From NCBI GenBank assembly GCA_002763085.1, contig PFCY01000093.1:17697-62087 (forward strand): a stretch of 44,391 nt of DNA, given 5' to 3'. The notes beneath the pieces are model-generated. The model searched no databases. It was not told where the DNA came from and was given only the letters and a program-made list of their open reading frames with translations. The position numbers and the translations under genes were made by a program. This DNA is from Candidatus Pacearchaeota archaeon CG10_big_fil_rev_8_21_14_0_10_32_14 (GTDB lineage: Archaea; Nanobdellota; Nanobdellia; Pacearchaeales; GW2011-AR1). This document shows, one piece after another, positions 43,051 to 44,391 of the stretch (the stretch's first letter is position 1; each line of letters starts with the position of its first letter).

Positions 43051-44061
43051 ATGAAATCTGCAATTTACACTGAAGGGAATAAATTTGAAGAAACTATCTT
43101 TGAACTTGAAGAAGATTTAGAACTTAAAATTGTTGAAAATTCAAAATTGTTATTTGGGAAAAAAACGATTTATTTTGATATCAAAAATAAAATAGACACA
43201 AAATCGTTAGGTGCTACAATTCCTGATGGATTCTTATTTGATTTTAGAGATAAAGAAGCCCCAGAATTTTACCTTGTTGAAAATGAGTTAGCTAAACATG
43301 ATTTTTATAAGCACATTTTTCCCCAAATAACAAAATTCTTTGCTTTTTTCAAAAATCCAAAAAGTAGAGATAATCTCATTGAAAAACTTTTTTCCTTTAT
43401 TAAATCAAATGCTAAAATTGAAGAAGAATTTAAAAAATATCTTGGAAATAAAGAGATATATCGAACTCTTAAAGAAATAATTGAAAATAGCCAAAATATT
43501 TTAATAGTAATTGATGAAAATAAACCTGAATTTGATGAGGTTATGGAAACTTACACAGATACTTGGGACAAAATGGTAAGAATTGAAATTTTTAAAGAAT
43601 ACAAAGCAGGTAATAAAAGTATTTTTACCCTGAATCCAGACTTTGAAGATATAGGATTTATAGAACCTTCATATAAAGATGAAGTTGAAGAAAAATACAC
43701 TGAAAGTTTTCATTTAGATGGAACAGAAGAGAAAGTCAAGAGAATATATCAAAAAATAAAAGAAGAAATGTTAAAGATTAACTCTTCATTAATTTTTAAC
43801 CCCCAAAAATATTATATTTCAATTAGAGATAAGAAAAACTTTGCTTATTTTCATATTAAAAGAAAAAAGGTGAAGATTACATTAATGCTTCCTTACGAGA
43901 AAGGGGTAGAAAAAATAAAAAATCATCGTCTAAGAAAATATACTGAAGGTATAGAAAGATTTTATGGTGGCAACTCTTTTGAGATAACTATTGAAGAAGA
44001 AAAGAATTTGAGTGAAGTTATAGATTTAATTCTAGAATCATATCAAAAACAAAAAGATTGA
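43051..44061 (+). CDS. DUF5655-type protein with possible nuclease domain
   Basis: A 336-residue protein. The N-terminal part has IPDGFLFDF and FYLVENELAKHD near 56-85, with Asp, Glu and Glu spaced somewhat like a degenerate PD-(D/E)XK nuclease; this is tentative. The C-terminal third (about 230-330) reads IYQKIKEEML, then YYISIRDKKNFAYFHIKRKKVKI, the pattern of the DUF5655 domain found in accessory and defence-linked proteins. It shares a 50-base divergent promoter with the Cas4-like gene, and a convergent truncated gene follows. Confidence 0.65.
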   Translation: MKSAIYTEGNKFEETIFELEEDLELKIVENSKLLFGKKTIYFDIKNKIDTKSLGATIPDGFLFDFRDKEAPEFYLVENELAKHDFYKHIFPQITKFFAFFKNPKSRDNLIEKLFSFIKSNAKIEEEFKKYLGNKEIYRTLKEIIENSQNILIVIDENKPEFDEVMETYTDTWDKMVRIEIFKEYKAGNKSIFTLNPDFEDIGFIEPSYKDEVEEKYTESFHLDGTEEKVKRIYQKIKEEMLKINSSLIFNPQKYYISIRDKKNFAYFHIKRKKVKITLMLPYEKGVEKIKNHRLRKYTEGIERFYGGNSFEITIEEEKNLSEVIDLILESYQKQKD

Positions 44062-44066
44062 TAAAG

Positions 44067-44312
44067 TTATTTAATTACAGAAATAGTTTCTTTAATTAAT
44101 CCCTCTCTTATTATTTTCATGTTTTTCTTAAATACCCTTAAAACTTCGCCTTTAAGAGGTTTATCCTTAATTTTTATAAGTTCTTTTTTAACTTCTTTTG
44201 GAACTCCTTTTAAGTCATCTATACTTAACAGCCTTACATTTTTTTCATTCCTTAATATTTTCCATTCTTTGTCTTTACTTTTATGTTTGTCTAAATAAGA
44301 GCCTATCCACAT
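44067..44312 (-). CDS. Charged hypothetical protein, probably 5'-truncated by an insertion sequence
   Basis: The open frame covers about 82 residues, rich in Lys, Glu and Ile (LSIDDLKGVPKEVKKELI). It has no natural start: the ATG at 44312 and an earlier one both lie inside the end of the neighbouring transposase gene. The gene therefore probably lost its 5' end when the element inserted. No family is recognised; the C-terminal part is predicted helical. Confidence 0.4.
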   Translation of the reverse strand: MWIGSYLDKHKSKDKEWKILRNEKNVRLLSIDDLKGVPKEVKKELIKIKDKPLKGEVLRVFKKNMKIIREGLIKETISVIK

Positions 44313-44322
44313 AGACAGGCTC
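44299..44322. repeat. Inverted repeat at the likely end of an insertion sequence
   Basis: GAGCCT (44299-44304) and AGGCTC (44317-44322) flank ATCCACATAGAC; the transposase stop lies within it. It may be the terminal repeat plus a terminator-like hairpin of the element, whose other end is outside the window. Confidence 0.45.
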
Positions 44323-44391
44323 TCCAAGTAATAATTCCACAAGCCAAATGAAGCATCGCAAGATAATTTTCAGCCTTTTTGCACCAACGAA
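44303..44391 (-). mobile_element. C-terminal end of an IS5-like transposase gene, rest outside window
   Basis: The minus strand encodes RWCKKAENYLAMLHLACGII then TWRACLCG before TAG at 44303-44305. The Glu-Asn-Tyr-Leu ... His-Leu-Ala-Cys ... Trp-Arg pattern is that of the C-terminal helix of IS4/IS5-type DDE transposases (compare the usual family ending around the last catalytic Glu). Only 28 codons are in view, so the family is tentative. Confidence 0.55.

Noticed and set aside
1..44391. Genome-wide reading of TGA as Trp
   Set aside because: TGA also ends several clean genes here (metalloprotease, GH130-like, GT2 at 22996-23826, DUF5655 protein), and TGG is used freely for Trp. Only a local or partial effect is tenable.

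Overview
The window looks like archaeal chromosome, most probably from a DPANN-type lineage (Woesearchaeota/Pacearchaeota-like). This is an inference. It rests on very AT-rich DNA, archaeal TATA boxes (CTTTAAATA / CTTTATATA) about 20-60 bases before many starts with few Shine-Dalgarno sites, an AglB/STT3 oligosaccharyltransferase with its WWDYGYW signature, an AglH-like lipid-linked sugar transferase, and small membrane proteins carrying a TGNAV-like motif. I found no tRNA, rRNA or CRISPR array.

Layout. (1) 1-6707: surface-glycan genes: a partial epimerase, a sugar nucleotidyltransferase, an SGNH-type membrane protein, a GT4, a GT9 (heptosyltransferase-like), an HldE/RfaE-C-like nucleotidyltransferase and a GT2. 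(2) 6769-10479: a B12-type radical SAM protein, a membrane-anchored matrixin-like protease behind a long inverted repeat, a 379-base gap with hairpins and a candidate structured RNA, and a DUF3800 protein. (3) 10636-15631: an NAD salvage and phosphorylation cluster: nicotinate phosphoribosyltransferase, nicotinamidase-like protein, 5'-truncated radical SAM gene, NAD kinase, nucleoside-deoxyribosyltransferase-like gene, a small remnant, and a Nudix-winged-helix regulator of the NrtR type. The phosphoribosyltransferase has an in-frame TAG. The deoxyribosyltransferase-like gene has an in-frame TGA exactly where the family carries a Trp. A third gene just downstream (16483-16860) also has an in-frame TGA. 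(4) 15693-17540: small membrane proteins, DoxX, and a C39-like peptidase.

(5) 17549-30769: the main N-glycosylation locus. One strand carries an apparent operon aglB > AglH-like > flippase > dolichyl-phosphate glucosyltransferase-like > epimerase. Around it lie a PMT-type GT-C enzyme, two GT2, one GT4 and an epimerase-RmlC fusion. Together these can make sugar nucleotides, build a lipid-linked glycan, flip it and transfer it to Asn. (6) 30876-37874: Kef-type antiporter, GH130-like enzyme, acidic coiled-coil membrane protein, NagB, a Cys-rich exported protein, and a tight three-gene run of DNPH1-like hydrolase, PIG-L deacetylase and GT4.

(7) 38104-44391: an accessory DNA-processing island: GIY-YIG protein, Cys-rich small protein, two ParB/Srx-like EGNRR proteins separated by a dense set of hairpins, a Dam-like adenine methylase overlapping the second ParB-like gene, a Cas4/RecB-like nuclease with five Cys in its terminal clusters, a DUF5655-type protein, and an IS5-like transposase end at the right edge that seems to have cut the neighbouring gene. 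The ParB-hairpin-ParB-Dam unit is the best candidate for an undescribed system; the premature stops in the NAD cluster are the most surprising coding signal.
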